DNA of 64,000 nucleotides from Siphonodentalium dalli (GCA_032622095.1 CP136061.1:94979345-95043344), one strand, 5' to 3'; shown: positions 22,502 to 33,945, counted from the first letter of the stretch. Made by a program: numbers and translations. The notes: generated by a model not told the origin, from the sequence alone.

Positions 22502-22669
22502 TTAATGTTCAATGGTTGGTGATTCACACCGTTTATGTAGAAAGAGTTGGACCATGTTGCAGATGATATTACATGTTTTGGGTTCATCATTTCTCAAGAT
22601 GATTAAGAATTTCTGTTGGTCAGCCATATTATTAAAGGTCTGAATATTGTCGCTTATTTCCGCAAATAC
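22502..22669 (-). pseudogene. Non-LTR retrotransposon (LINE) ORF2 C-terminal fragment, distal part
   Basis: On the minus strand an uninterrupted frame runs from VFAEISDNIQ through FNNMADQQKF and NDEPKTCNII to HKRCESPTIEH and a TAA stop at 22502-22504. It continues, in frame and in sense, the fragment at 25456-25650: that one ends RNRVFA and this one begins VFAE, the repeated bases being the 8-bp target duplication of the intervening insertion. This is the tail usually found after the C-terminal zinc knuckle of LINE ORF2 proteins. The remainder of the polymerase is missing from the window. Confidence 0.75.
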
Positions 22670-23312
22670 CAGGGGGGGGGGGGGGGGGGGTCATCCACTT
22701 TTTTCCATACACTAGGCCGGGGTGGGTGGGTGGTTCAGCTGCGAAAAAGTCACTTTTTTCCTGAGTGGTCGCAATTTTTTCCTCTTACAACATTTCTTCA
22801 ATATAAATGCCTCAAAGTGTTCAGCATCATTGTTAAGGTGTGTATGACACTTAGGGCAGTGCTTAGGGGGGTAGTTAGTGTGGATATGGGCATGATGCTT
22901 CTCAGAAATCCAGATTACGAACCAACTCTCAGGAATTCGCCTTTTACATCCGATCACATTGCCATGTACCAATGCTACTGGTTCCAGATGAAAATGGACA
23001 GTTATGTAGCACATAAATAAACTTTAATATAAATAAAATGAAAAAAGCTATTCATTTATCTCATTAATATTTACTCATTATACATGATCAGACCAGATGA
23101 CTCAGTCAAAATTGTATCGGAACTTGGCATGGGACTGTAGACTGCAACAACGCATATCACTGAGATAATAATCTTGAGATGGTGGGACCCAGATAAAAGA
23201 TTGGGCGAGCATACATAGACCTTGAATGTGTAGATATGGAGAAGGCTGCTAGGTGGAATAAACAAAATCAGAACAGATGAGTGAAAATAAGGGAAAGAAA
23301 ATATAATATAAC

Positions 23313-23912
23313 TTAAAGGGGTACTGTACGCCATTTTCAATAAATTCCCGGTGATAACAACGATCTATTATCGATACTATATAGAAATATAAGTAATTTG
23401 AGTCGAAGATGTATTCTGTAAACGCTCAGGTTAATAGGCTATCTTAAAATTTAATAATTTAAAAGTTAATAATTTAATATAAATTGATTTTATGGCTCCA
23501 GCCATAAAATGGCGTCTCTTAAAATTGGAATTTCCGTGTACAAAACGTAATCAAATTATAATTGAGGGATACTGGATTAATAAAACAATTGCACACACGA
23601 TCGTTTGAAACATTATGCTTATACGGGGAGAAAACCCAAGCCACTCATTGACTAGTGACCATACACTAACTTAAATGAGTATATGGGACTACTAAGCATA
23701 TAATATAATGTTTATTTGATTCATTTGGTTGAAAACTGTACAAAAATTACTCGACAACGACAATTTGTATTTTTGCATTCCGGTAAATTTGCCATCCGTA
23801 ACAATACTTCGTACTCAACAGACTTTCAAAAAATGGAAAAGTTGTTACCTTATTCTCCGACTCGGGGATTATAGAAACCAACAACAACATCTTGGGTACA
23901 GTACCCCTTTAA
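23313..23912 (+). mobile_element. Family E TTAA element, copy 1
   Basis: 600 bp from TTAA 23313-23316 to TTAA 23909-23912. Tips TTAAAGGGGTACTGTACGCC and TTAAAGGGGTACTGTACCC; subterminal inverted repeats; a TTTATGGCTCCAGCCATAAAA palindrome inside. Kolobok/T2-like ends. The frame 23729-23917 is shared with copy 2 but stops in copy 3. Confidence 0.88.
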
Positions 23913-23954
23913 TATAATATGCAAGTCTAAAATAATGTGCTGGTCATCAGCAAA

Positions 23955-24180
23955 ATGATCGAAGTCTGCAGAGGGCGAATTTGGCGATACTACCCGCATA
24001 GCATCAACAAATTCAACCTCTAACGACCTCATTCTATTTCGGTCTCGACCAACCATGGAGAACTAGCTACATATGAGGGTCACATATGGTGAATTTGGTA
24101 ATGCTATAGCCCACTCTGCTGGGTAGCATCACAAAACTCACCCTCCTTGGAGCTTATTCTGCAGACTGCATATGACCGTC
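23955..24180. mobile_element. Decayed family K hairpins
   Basis: Two diverged GGTGAATTTGG..GATGCTA / GCATCA..AATTCACCCTC modules (23967-24030 and 24085-24165) ending TTATTCTGCAGACTGCATATGACC. Recognisable as K but far more mutated than the copies beyond 33 kb, so probably an older insertion. Confidence 0.5.
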
Positions 24181-24689
24181 TTATTTTCAAGTTTCTATTT
24201 ACACGCAGTACATGTATTTGTATGAATGATTGACCTGGGTCTGGCCTTAGCACAGTACCTAGCCCAAGAACTCAGCTCATGGAAATGAAAATTAGTTTTG
24301 TGATACATAGTGGATTTCAGCTGAATACCTGTATTGTTGGAGAGTTAATTGCCAGGTGGTGTTGCCCTAATAATTTTTTCAAAAATCATAATTGACATAA
24401 ATTCATGTGATACTATGGGACACATCTAAAGTTACACTTTCTGTGATGAAAAGAAGGTACACTAATGCTTTTATATTTGTTTACATGTATAATGAGCATT
24501 ATGAGCTACCTTAGACAATATTTTGGGAAGAATCAATCAATAATTTACTGATCAGCACATGTATTCTGTGTGTTATTTTGGGTTTTTCCAGGTATTTTTT
24601 TAGAACCAGTTTCGTGTTGTTACAAAAGTTGGAATGACTTAGAAGAACCAGAAATGGAAATAGGGCAACTGTAATACTGACCATCAAGC

Positions 24690-25289
24690 TTAAAGGGGTA
24701 CTGTACCCAAGATGTTGTTGTTGGTTTCTATAATCCCCGAGTCGGAGAATAATGTAACAACTTTTCCATTTTTTGAAAGTTTGTTGAGTACGAAGTATTG
24801 TTACGGATGGCAAATTTACCGGAATGCAAAAATACAAATTGTCGTTGTCGAGTAATTTTTGTAAAGTTTTCAACCAAATGAATCAAATAAACATTATATT
24901 ATATGGTTAGTAGTCTCATATACTCATTTAAGTTAGTGTACCGTCACTAGTCAATGAGTGGCTTGGGTTTTCTCCCCGTATAAGCATAATGTTTCAAACG
25001 ATCGTGTGTGCAATTGTTTTCCTAATCCAATATCCCTCAATTATAATTTGATTACGTTTTGTACACGGAAATTCGAATTTTAAGAGACGCCATTTTATGG
25101 CTGGAGCCATAAAATCAATTTATATTAAATTATTAACTTTTAAATTATTAAATTTTAAGATAGCCTATTAACCTGAGCGTTTACAGAATACATCTTCGAC
25201 TCAAATTACTTATATTTCTATATAGTATCGATAATAGATCGTTGTTATCACCGGGAATTTATTGAAAATGGCGTACAGTACCCCTTTAA
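24690..25289 (-). mobile_element. Family E TTAA element, copy 2 (inverted)
   Basis: Again exactly 600 bp between TTAA 24690-24693 and 25286-25289, reverse-oriented relative to copy 1 and very similar to it. The two copies form a long potential stem inside the hAT-like insertion. Confidence 0.88.
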
Positions 25290-25455
25290 ATGGTGTGATA
25301 TTACAGATTTGGAGGTAAAAAGGGGGTGGGTACCCCGCATGAAATTGGAAAAAATATTTGTTCCTTCAAATAGGGGGGTGGTGGGTACCCAAGAGCCGGA
25401 AAAAAGTTTTTTCAGCCTAATGTCATGTCACTTTTTTCCGACCCCCCCCCCCCCT

Positions 25456-25650
25456 GCAAATACACGGTTTCTTAGATTTTTATAAATGGGGCATCTCATA
25501 ATGAAGTGTTCTTCGGTTTCTACCTCCATTCCACACCTTTTGCAAATTCTCTCATCAGTGGCTACTTTAGGTCGTTTGTGTCTGCCTTTCTCAATTTCCA
25601 AAGTATGGTTGCTGATCCGAAGCTTTGTGAAAGATAATAAACAAAACTGT
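25456..25650 (-). pseudogene. LINE ORF2 C-terminal fragment, zinc-knuckle part
   Basis: Minus-strand frame with LRISNHTLEIEKGRHKRP, then CKRCGMEVETEEHFIMRC and PIYKNLRNRVFA. Spacing CX2C-X8-H-X4-C followed by P-x-Y is the C-terminal zinc finger seen in reverse transcriptases of non-LTR retrotransposons. The upstream limit is uncertain: residues beyond FTKLRIS (towards 25700) no longer look like the family. It is interrupted just after RNRVFA by the hAT-like insertion and resumes at 22669. Clade not determined. Confidence 0.8.
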
Positions 25651-25707
25651 GACGGTGATTGGTCAACGCACATCTCTAATCGACGAAAAATATAAAAGTA
25701 CATGTAT

Positions 25708-25905
25708 GTCTAAAAACATCACCATGGCATTAAGAAGAACATAATTATGGAGAAATATATACACTTTTTTTTATATTAATTGTTGATAGTTCTCCAATAA
25801 ACGAATTTACTGTACATGTTAAACCACTGTTATGTAAACACAACTGTGACAGTGATTTGTCAACAAACATCGCTAATCGTGTAGTATATAAGTTCAAATA
25901 TTTTA
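25708..25905. repeat. Family P repeat, copy 2
   Basis: AAAACATCACCATGG, TGATAGTTCTCCAATAAACG and TTAAACCACTGTTATG match copy 1; ACAACTGTGACAGTGATTTG then echoes the flank of the LINE fragment at about 25645. Confidence 0.55.
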
Positions 25906-26139
25906 GTCTGAATCAGTCTTTGTAAACATAAACTCAGATTCACACTATTTATATGTGGGTATGTACTTTACTCCAAACTGAGTCTGAATATGAGTTTCAG
26001 AATATTTTTCAATGATTTTTAAATTTTCCAAGTTTCCCGTCAAGTTTTGATTAAATTTTGGTATCTTATTGAACTAATTGGACCTTTATTCGTAATTCCA
26101 AATGGAACAATATATAATGTTTACATAACAATGCATGGT

Positions 26140-26230
26140 ACTGACATGCGAAATCTCATTATTGGAGAGTTGTTAATAATGAAAATAAGAACAAAATCAA
26201 TCTATTATTTCATGTACTTAAAATTGTTGA
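26140..26230. repeat. Family P repeat, copy 3 (inverted)
   Basis: AAATCTCATTATTGGAGAG, TTGTTAATAATGAAAATAAG and AACAAAATC are the reverse complement of the copy 1 core. Confidence 0.55.
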
Positions 26231-26463
26231 TGATAGTTGTTTTACATATTTTTATGTTATTCCGCACCGTGAGTCCGGAAAAGCGCATCGAAGGTATATA
26301 TCTACTATATAATTATAGTGAAATGGAATGTGAAATTATAACGTTACAGTCGATTTGGAGCCATTTCGGATAGCTCCCGTTTCGAAGGTATACATGAATT
26401 CTTTGTTTCTGTTGTTTCGCCATCACATCACTATATAGTCCGGCCACCGATACACGACGTGTT

Positions 26464-26880
26464 TTAAAGTACACAATCCGATTCGATCGTCCCAATACCA
26501 TCCGATTCCAACAACAACAACAATAACAACAACATTTCTTCAAAAGATGCTTCAGTTATCAGAATCGATTAATTACCGAAAATAATGCTAACCAGTGTCA
26601 ACTATATAGACTATAGTATACAATTTCTCAAAACGTGTTATAAATGTAAAAATTTCGTTCAACGCAATTTGGTATAGGCCTATATCGATCTCGAGCATGT
26701 CGGTCGGCTCGTCAACTATTAATTTGCTAGACCGCCAAATATTCCAGGTAGTGAAACAAAAAAGAGGAGATTTCAAAAATCGATATCTGATAACCCTGCA
26801 TGAGCTTTGGTGAATGGGTTCCTCGACTCGAATAAAATATTGTTACCCCCAAAGACAAAGAAATAGTAATTTAGGAGCAA
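26464..26880 (-). mobile_element. Family A element, copy 4 (diverged, incomplete)
   Basis: Starts TTTTAAAGTACACAATCCGA and includes GATTCCAACAACAACAACAA, later TTTCAAAAATCGATATCTGA, GGGTTCCTCGACTCGAATAA and CCCCAAAGACAAAGAAATAG. The middle is rearranged and the second TTAA tip is absent. Confidence 0.6.
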
Positions 26881-27299
26881 TAAGTCTGGTCATCTGATAT
26901 CATCATTAGGCTAACCTCGTCAGATTCCGTCACCGTTTAGCTTAATTGCCCCAGAGGTCATAGGTCGAGGAGTCCAGAATGCTGATATCATATGCAAATC
27001 ACAACTACTCAGATGAATTATTGTTTATTGTCGTATACTTATAGGCTATGAAAAATTTTGTCTGAAATAAATACATCACTCAATAGTTTTGGTGTTCATA
27101 TAATAAGATAAGTTAAGATAAGATAAGATACGTTGTAATGGTCTTTAAGGCACACACATATTGGTGTAGGACAACCTATACATACATGTATATTGTATAG
27201 ATAAAAATAAACAGGAAATACATAGTATATAATGTGATATTCATGTAACAAATAAACAGATTTAACAGAAATTGTAATATTATATATATATATATATAT
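26881..27299. other. No recognisable feature; short (TA)n at the end
   Basis: Unique-looking sequence with a GATAA-rich stretch (27105-27130) and a (TA)n run at 27279-27299. Confidence 0.4.
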
Positions 27300-27391
27300 T
27301 CCTGAACACCTCTCCAGATGAATAATAGACCATTCCAATGAATTCTTTTTATAACTGGACGGGGTCATCCATTAAGTATAGAAAGGGTTAA
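27300..27391 (-). mobile_element. Family H TTAA element, copy 2 (one end only)
   Basis: Reads, on the minus strand, TTAACCCTTTCTATACTTAATGG, then a TTATAA(A)-GAATTC block and CATTGGAATGGTCTATTATTC, matching the left end of copies 1 and 4. The TTAA is 27388-27391; the other half is lost at the TA run. Confidence 0.6.
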
Positions 27392-27859
27392 CTTAGGAAA
27401 CGTTGGGTAATTTTGATTTTGAGGTGACAATTTAATTCACTTCCAGTCAAGATTACGGATACATATAAAGTCACACGTGTACGTTCTGATATGTAGACCT
27501 GTAAGTCTTTCCGATTTCAAGCGGCCCACTACATGTAATTTACAAATTTGATCTCCGGAATACATACTTTCAAAGACCAAATAGGCCCCATAATAGCCTA
27601 CATGTACCGTACGCCCTATGACAGGCTATGTGACTTTCATTTCAAAGACAACACGAACAATTGAACATACGTATATCAGTATGACATCACGCAACGCAGG
27701 TACACTGACTGAGTCGATTATTGAATGGATGATGCCCAGATGTGCTACCGCACGTTTTTAAAGTATGATCCCGATTCCACTGAAGAATATCCCAGTGAGA
27801 ACCATCTGAGAAAATCGTGCAAAACCATTCTGTCTCACCTGGAATTTTCACCTGGTGGG

Positions 27860-28068
27860 CGGTACCCTTGTCAATTAGTTAGAGCTAACCGACCAATAGA
27901 TTTGGCGGTTCTGTTGCTCGGTGGGCGGTATCTATCAACACGTGCTTCGTTTGCGACAGTGTGTTTATTTCTCACATTGTGAATTGTGGGAACCGACCGT
28001 CCGCCATATTGTATGTGTGTTTGTGGTGTCCTGTGTGTTTGTGTTTATTCCTCGTGGATTTTAGGTGA
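27860..28068 (+). promoter_or_regulatory. Possible TATA-less promoter and first exon with splice donor
   Basis: A locally GC-richer, non-repetitive stretch with GACCAATAG (CCAAT box) at about 27890, CACGTGCTT near 27940 and CCGCCATATTG at about 28001, a good YY1/initiator-type match. Downstream, TTTTAG is followed by GTGAGT at about 28063, a consensus 5' splice donor, so an untranslated first exon of roughly 60 bases could lead into an intron through the repeat-poor DNA to about 33 kb. No transcript evidence; the frame 27725-27982 overlapping it is unrecognised. Confidence 0.25.
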
Positions 28069-29526
28069 GTTGTGATAAAACTCAATTCTGACGAAATTAA
28101 CTATGTAACGAGAAATAAATATTCTAACCACCAAGTTCGTTTTGACATCGTTTTTGGAGCTCATGGAGTTATAATTGACGCCGTGCGCGACGAACAGCTG
28201 CTGTGTAATTTCCATATTGCGAAAACCAGGTGACAAGAACTGTCGACGATTTTCGAGAGTGAATATAACGAAACCTTTCAATGACCAATGCAGGAATTTT
28301 CCAATTTTCTGATGAAACAAGGTATGCCTGATTGTTTCGTCGCGTCCTTGTCTCGCGTCAAACTGTCAATGTTTTGTACGTACACAGTTTTCAATCGTCC
28401 TCGTTTTCTGTCTGCATGCACGATGTCACCAGTTCGTCTTGTCTCTTGATTCCATCCAATCCAAACACTTCAATCCAGCAATATGTGTACAAACTAGTCA
28501 AATTACATGTTGACAAGATCTTATTAAAATGTTTTATCTGTGTCTATTTTCTTGTCTGTTTACACAACACCATCTGTACCCCAATTCTGTTATTAACTTG
28601 GTAGTCTCTTCAACTTCAAATCACTTGGAAAGTTAAAATTTAAATGGCTATTCATTGGGGGTAGGCCTATTGTAAATGTTGAAACTTGACAATTTAATTG
28701 GCCATTTAAATTTGTTTGACGTCCTTCATCTGGTGACAAGTACAATGTACATGTACAATCACTTCCCATACATTTATATTAATTTACTATATATTATAAA
28801 TATTGCTATGGGCCCAATTGGGCTCAATTCCTCCTATATCAATATAAGTTATAACATACACGGTTTTCTCTGGCTTTCAGTCCCACCACTGATAACAATC
28901 TCAGTTTATATTGATCACAAGACTGCGATACAGACATATTGCTTCCCAATTCAAGCTTTAATAACAAAAATTCATTATGTACGCTACTAGTATCATTCTT
29001 GTTACTGCAACCTGATCATTCGGAAATTACCAAACAACACTGTGTTTGAGGAACACATTATCAGAGCACCATTGGAAATAAATCTGGCAGGGTGGGTGGG
29101 TAACAGTTTTGGGAAGTGTGAAGATTTCGCTACAATAGCCAAAATTAGCTATCCTACTAGTAGCTGCATTCAGCTACGGTGTATATTATACTATCTGGTC
29201 AGCATATGGAAAATGTGCATTAAAAAAATGTCATTATCTAGTTTCTAAATGATTGAATCAGACATTATTACTTCAACAAAGTGCTGCCACTTCACAGTAA
29301 ATGACTAGGGTACTATTTTTATTTGAAATAAACCGGTAGTGTTCCGTAAGGTCACATCGGGTCATTGCTATCCGCCATTATAAATGGTGTGAACTTTAAG
29401 TGATTATCAGAGATGCTATTGTGCTGATTAGGCTATGATTAATGATAACTATAGTTATAATTTAATTCAGCCATATCCTATAGGATGTACTTTATTCATT
29501 AAACCAGTAAATATTAAATAAAATAC
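28069..29526. other. Repeat-poor stretch, no supported gene
   Basis: AT-rich, few repeats, several short frames (28045-28320 minus, 28332-28604 plus) without recognisable similarity. Compatible with intron or intergenic DNA. Confidence 0.4.
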
Positions 29527-29800
29527 GGCAATATCATACGACTTCCCCGTCGAGAAAATTTGTCGCCCAATGTTTTGAGTTTTTCAAAGAAATGTAACTC
29601 TAACATACCCGTTATTTAGTAAAAAATCACCTTTACTAAATAACGGGCATACCAAAAGAATGACACCACAAAGAGACACGTTTCAAAAACACTATAGGAA
29701 AAATCACTTGTAGGGTGGGTGGGCTTGGGGGAGGCGTGCGGGACTATCTAACAAACTTCAGCCCAAAATGTTCTTGACGGGGAAGTCGTGTGAGATTGCC
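29527..29800. mobile_element. Family R MITE with perfect 8-bp target duplication
   Basis: Terminal inverted repeats GGCAATATCATACGACTTCC and, in reverse, GGCAATCTCACACGACTTCC. Flanked by TAAAATAC at 29519-29526 and 29801-29808. An inner pair CGTTATTTAGTAAA / TTTACTAAATAACG forms a second hairpin. The 8-bp duplication suggests hAT or a related superfamily. Confidence 0.88.
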
Positions 29801-30418
29801 TAAAATACACATTTATATCGAAGTCTAATTAGTCTGTAGACCATTTACTGTATTCAGAATATAATAATGTTCCATATTAAGATGAAATCATGAAGATATT
29901 TGGGAGCAAATTTATTTCAAAGTTTATATGAAAATAATAATGTACAATAGACCATCTACTAGTACCAATATTTGGGATCAAATTCAGGCCTACTAGTACA
30001 TGTATGTCAAACGTTAATAAGAATATAAGATAATATACCGTACATGTATATTAAACAGCAAAAAATCATGAATATCATATGCATTGATTGAGTTAACACA
30101 TATGAGTGTATTGTGAAAATGAAGCCCTGAATAACTATTCAACAGTTTTGATCAAACCTGCTTGCATTTATATGGTGAACATGTCTGGAAAATTGCAGAT
30201 GGACGGGTTCGCTCATGGCCTTTACAAGTTACAACCGCCAGTCCTATACTATGTACCCGAGGCGATATAACGGTATGATTCATGAAGAATGTGAAGCACT
30301 GAAGTCTGGTGGTGGGGGAGGTGGGATGGTATTATCTTATAGGGACACCTTTCTCTGATGCCAGGCATGCATCGCCTGCATATTTTGACAGTGTAATTTG
30401 TTTGGTCTTTGCTGTTGC

Positions 30419-31341
30419 TAGTCCAAGTCTTCTCGTACTAAAACCAGCTAAGATATTGGGATGCCGAGATGCTGGTATTTAGTCCGAGTTCGCCGCCATA
30501 GGCTTCTTATAACACGAGTTATGCCCAGGGTTTGTGGCAGGAATTTGTGGTGTATTTTACTCGATTTACCTCACAAATCAATACATGATGCTATATACAT
30601 CGGAAAGAGTGACATCTTATTGTCATAATGGTGTATAATAATCTAACTTTCATGTTAAATTACTCATAGAATATTCCGGTTGATTGCCACTAAGATCGTT
30701 TTTTTTATATGTTTGTTTACGTTTTAACTGAAAGCCGAAGTGTTCCGAAGAACTTCGGCATAGTCCGGAGTTTGTTTTGGCGGAGACGAATTTCGATACA
30801 AACATGATGGCAGTCGCCATATTTATTCTAATGCTCGTTGTGTTTACACTGTTTTAAACTTTGAGAGGGTTGTAATTCCCGTAATTTATTTAATGTATTA
30901 CATTTATATCTCCCAATGTTTAATTAATCTATTTATTTATTGACACACATAATTACAATTACAATGGAGAATTCATCGCCATGTGCGTGGTTAGTCGAAA
31001 ATCTACGGAATATTTTCACTGGAAAATTTGCGAGGTCAACTAAGTTTGCATACTTTTAAAAATATGTCAACACTGCGGTAAATGTCACTTTTCACATTAA
31101 ATTATTGCTTTCAATTCACAACTGATGTTGGTTTCAGATCAAATATCATGTCTTCTGTGGAAAAAATCCGTTTATTGTCGCAATTGTGATATTTTATTTC
31201 ATATAATTGTGGTTTTATTTGAGTGGGTCACTAACGCTTAACTCGTGTTATAAGAAGCCTATGGCGGCGAACTCGGACTAAATACCAGCATCTCGCCATC
31301 CCAATATCTTAGCTGGTTTTAGTGCGAGAAGACGTGGACTA
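30419..31341. mobile_element. Family S DNA transposon, ~105-bp inverted ends, 9-bp duplication
   Basis: Arms of about 105 bp starting TAGTCCAAGTCTTCTCG and TAGTCCACGTCTTCTCG are nearly identical inverted copies (about three differences), running through ACCAGCTAAGATATTGGGAT to ATAACACGAGTTA. Direct repeats TGCTGTTGC at 30410-30418 and 31342-31350 flank it. Long inverted ends and a 9-bp duplication are usual for Mutator-like elements. The 700-bp interior has no transposase. Confidence 0.85.
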
Positions 31342-31350
31342 TGCTGTTGC

Positions 31351-33349
31351 ATGATACTGTACCTGTATTTTAAAGTTGATTTATATCGACCCATCAAAAG
31401 AACTGTTTTTTTGTATCCTGGCTTTCAAAAACTCATACCGGTACCAAATTGGCCACGGCAATGTTAAATAAAGGCCGTGGGCAATGCTGTGGCAACATGT
31501 GGAATATATAATGCCACAGCTTTAAATTTGCCATGGGACATTTAATATTCCTCATTTTGAAGGCTGTGCCTTATCATAATTGAAGAGCTTGGTTTATTTG
31601 TCGATACCGGGTGATACCGGTATTTATTTTGTTGCAGTCTGTACCATTAATTCTTTGCAGAATTTTTCTTTGCAGTAAATTTATTTTGTTGCTACCTGTA
31701 CTATTATTTCTTTGCTGTAGCGGTACCTTGAATCAATAGTTAAATGGACCCTTTTGCATTCAGAGACACTTTTGAGCTGCTCAATGAGGAAGGATTGATC
31801 GCGTAAAGCCGTAACTTTGCTGAAGCCTAACACTATGCATGGTATCTTTTAATATTATATCGACAACGATAATTTACCAATCTCTCTCGGGATTCAAATA
31901 TAGGGTGAAGAATAAAAGCTGTCAGTGAGAAATATACCAGAATCATATAGTGTGCAGATTAAAAACCAGTGGCTGAATAACAATAACATCCCAGTGGATT
32001 ATAGTCCTTTCCACCAACAATGCATGTAATTAGTGGTTCTCGCAATTAATTGCTCTTGCCCAATTCAAAGACTAATAAAACTACTAAATCTTTATTATAG
32101 GAGAGGTTTGAAAGTGGGTAAGATACGACAAAAAAAGAGATTCCCTCTGGCAAAAAAAATAATCTTTGCCTACATTCCAATAAAAAGTTTTGGGTAGGCA
32201 AACCACCATTGCACAATGCACATACATATGATGTTCATTAGTGTGCAAAACACATGGTTTCTAACATATCCCTGTGTAAAGTGACCATAATGAGACAGCT
32301 GGACCTCAACTGTTAAAATTGATGGACTCACCGATTGATGGGCATGATTTTGCGATTTTAATTTCCTGAGAGTGGATCTCAGGCCTGCTTTAAGCCTTGT
32401 TTGGGAACTATCAACAGACATGGTGGGTGTGTATCGGTATATATATATATATAGGTTATCACCACACATGCCACATGGTAGGGGTATAGCTACTGTTTCC
32501 AAAAGCCAGGCATGCTACTAGTAGGTTGGATGTACATGTACTGGATACCTCCAGACAATGGGATGTAATCATAAAAATACAAGTACCAGTGTAATGGTGT
32601 TATTGTGTGTAAAATTCTCATAAAACGTTAATGACTTCAATTTCATACCAAGTAAAATAACAAAAATTATGAAAATGCGGTATGTGAATAACAAATCACA
32701 CACTTAAGAATAAACCAAGTTTTATCTTTTATTTATTCAATATTTCTGCAGCTGGATAAAAAAATAAAAAATTCCCTACTTACCTACCATAATTTTTTCA
32801 CACCGTGAAACATCAGATAGGCTGCTGGTATATTTGCCTGGAAACACTATTCAGTTTTGACTGCCATAAATTAACATTGGGGTCAAAATAAGCAGTATAT
32901 GGTTTGATTATTTTTACTTTACTTATAATAAATACAGTTAATACATACCAGTATAATGTATTTTATTGATTGATGCATGAGCTTCGGCTCAGAAATACCA
33001 TCTAATTTTATAGTTTTTGGAATGGATATATAAAAAAGTGCAGGCAATTGATTCCTATCCTTAATTATGTTGCATAAACCAATATATTGTCAGGTCCCTT
33101 CAATTAACACCCAGCTAACAAAATCAATTAATTGCTTCACACTTTAACGATCACGGCTCATTAAGCAAGCGCACCTTTCTGTTTGTAAAACTGTTAATTC
33201 AGTCAGCTGACAGAATGACAACGTTGCTCACAAGGCTGCGCTCATTGATTTGTTTTCATTGAATCTTCATTTAACTTACATAGATTCAACTCTCCTCTGA
33301 TTGCTACCTGAACATCACATGGGCACGGCACAAACCACTTGTTTAAAAA
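31351..33349. other. Repeat-poor stretch, no supported gene
   Basis: AT-rich with scattered microsatellite (ATATATATATATA near 32445). TCCCT-CTTACCTACC-type segments near 32120-32180 and 32770 recur near 45720 and 45950 but boundaries cannot be drawn. The minus frame 32170-32502 is unrecognised. Confidence 0.4.
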
Positions 33350-33448
33350 GCCGATGAATGGCACCAAACCATATTTCCGACTAAATCCTGAAAAGTTACC
33401 CATAATTCTGCTGTGGTTAAGGAGTCGATTACTTAGAGCATTACTGTA
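33350..33448 (-). mobile_element. Family D palindrome, half copy
   Basis: CCGATGAATGGCA, CATATTTCCGACTAAATCC, GAAAAGTTACCCATAATTC, GTGGTTAAGGAGTCGATTA and GAGCATTACTGTA: one arm of family D ending in TA; the other arm is missing. Confidence 0.8.
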
Positions 33449-33847
33449 TTTGAGACACAACAAAATCATGCTCCATAATTTGTATTGGGAAGCCATGCAC
33501 TGTGTATTTTGATGTCACATGTTTGGATGGTCATCCATATCATTTTGACAAGAAAATTATTGCCTTATAGGGCTGCATGATATTACTGTGTGTTCGGTAC
33601 CAGAGCTTTTAAATTTAATGTAGAGTCTGTCATAGGGAACAGTTTATTCTCGTGATTCAAAATTGCCCATAGCAAATTCTATCAACAACACTGCGGACTA
33701 TTCAAGACCACACTATTGTTTTTTAAGGTTTTATTACAAGTATAGTCAAAGTCATCATTATGGTAATATCAAAATCATGATCGTCATTTATACAATTTTA
33801 CATACAATTTTATAGGTTTTATACGATTAAACATCTCAAAAAGTGAG

Positions 33848-33945
33848 TTACCAGTGGCTCAAGCGGTAAGGTACGGTACATTAGTCCAATATACCCCTCC
33901 AGCGATGTCGAGGCTGATACGAATCCTGATAAGTGCAGAATTGTG
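33848..33945 (+). repeat. tRNA-derived SINE fragment (Leu/Ser-like head)
   Basis: GTGGCTCAAGCGGTAAGG matches an A-box of a long-variable-arm tRNA; a variable-arm-like CCCTCCAGCGATGTCGAGG and GATACGAATCCTG (B-box, GAATCC kept) follow at suitable distance. The acceptor stem does not close, so this is read as a SINE head. It ends where K copy 1 begins. Confidence 0.45.

Larger units (their letters stand above)
22670..25455. mobile_element. hAT-like 2.8-kb insertion in the LINE frame
   Basis: Flanked by the exact 8-bp direct repeat GCAAATAC (22662-22669 and 25456-25463). The ends are CAGGGGGGG at left and CCCCCCCT at right, with the G/C runs expanded; CAGGGG tips and 8-bp duplications are hallmarks of hAT elements. 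Removing the insert and one repeat restores the LINE reading frame. No transposase is recognisable; the 100-codon minus frame 22712-23014 contains a CPKCHTH motif but I cannot assign it. Contains E copies 1 and 2 and a decayed K module. Confidence 0.72.

Noticed and set aside
22712-23014. 100-codon minus-strand frame with CPKCHTH as a hAT zinc-finger or transposase piece
   Set aside because: The spacing fits no transposase motif I know, and no DDE or hATC-like region follows.
23729-23917. Shared 60-codon frame in E copies 1 and 2 as a small element-encoded protein
   Set aside because: E copy 3 has an in-frame stop in the same place, and the frame runs through the terminal inverted repeat.
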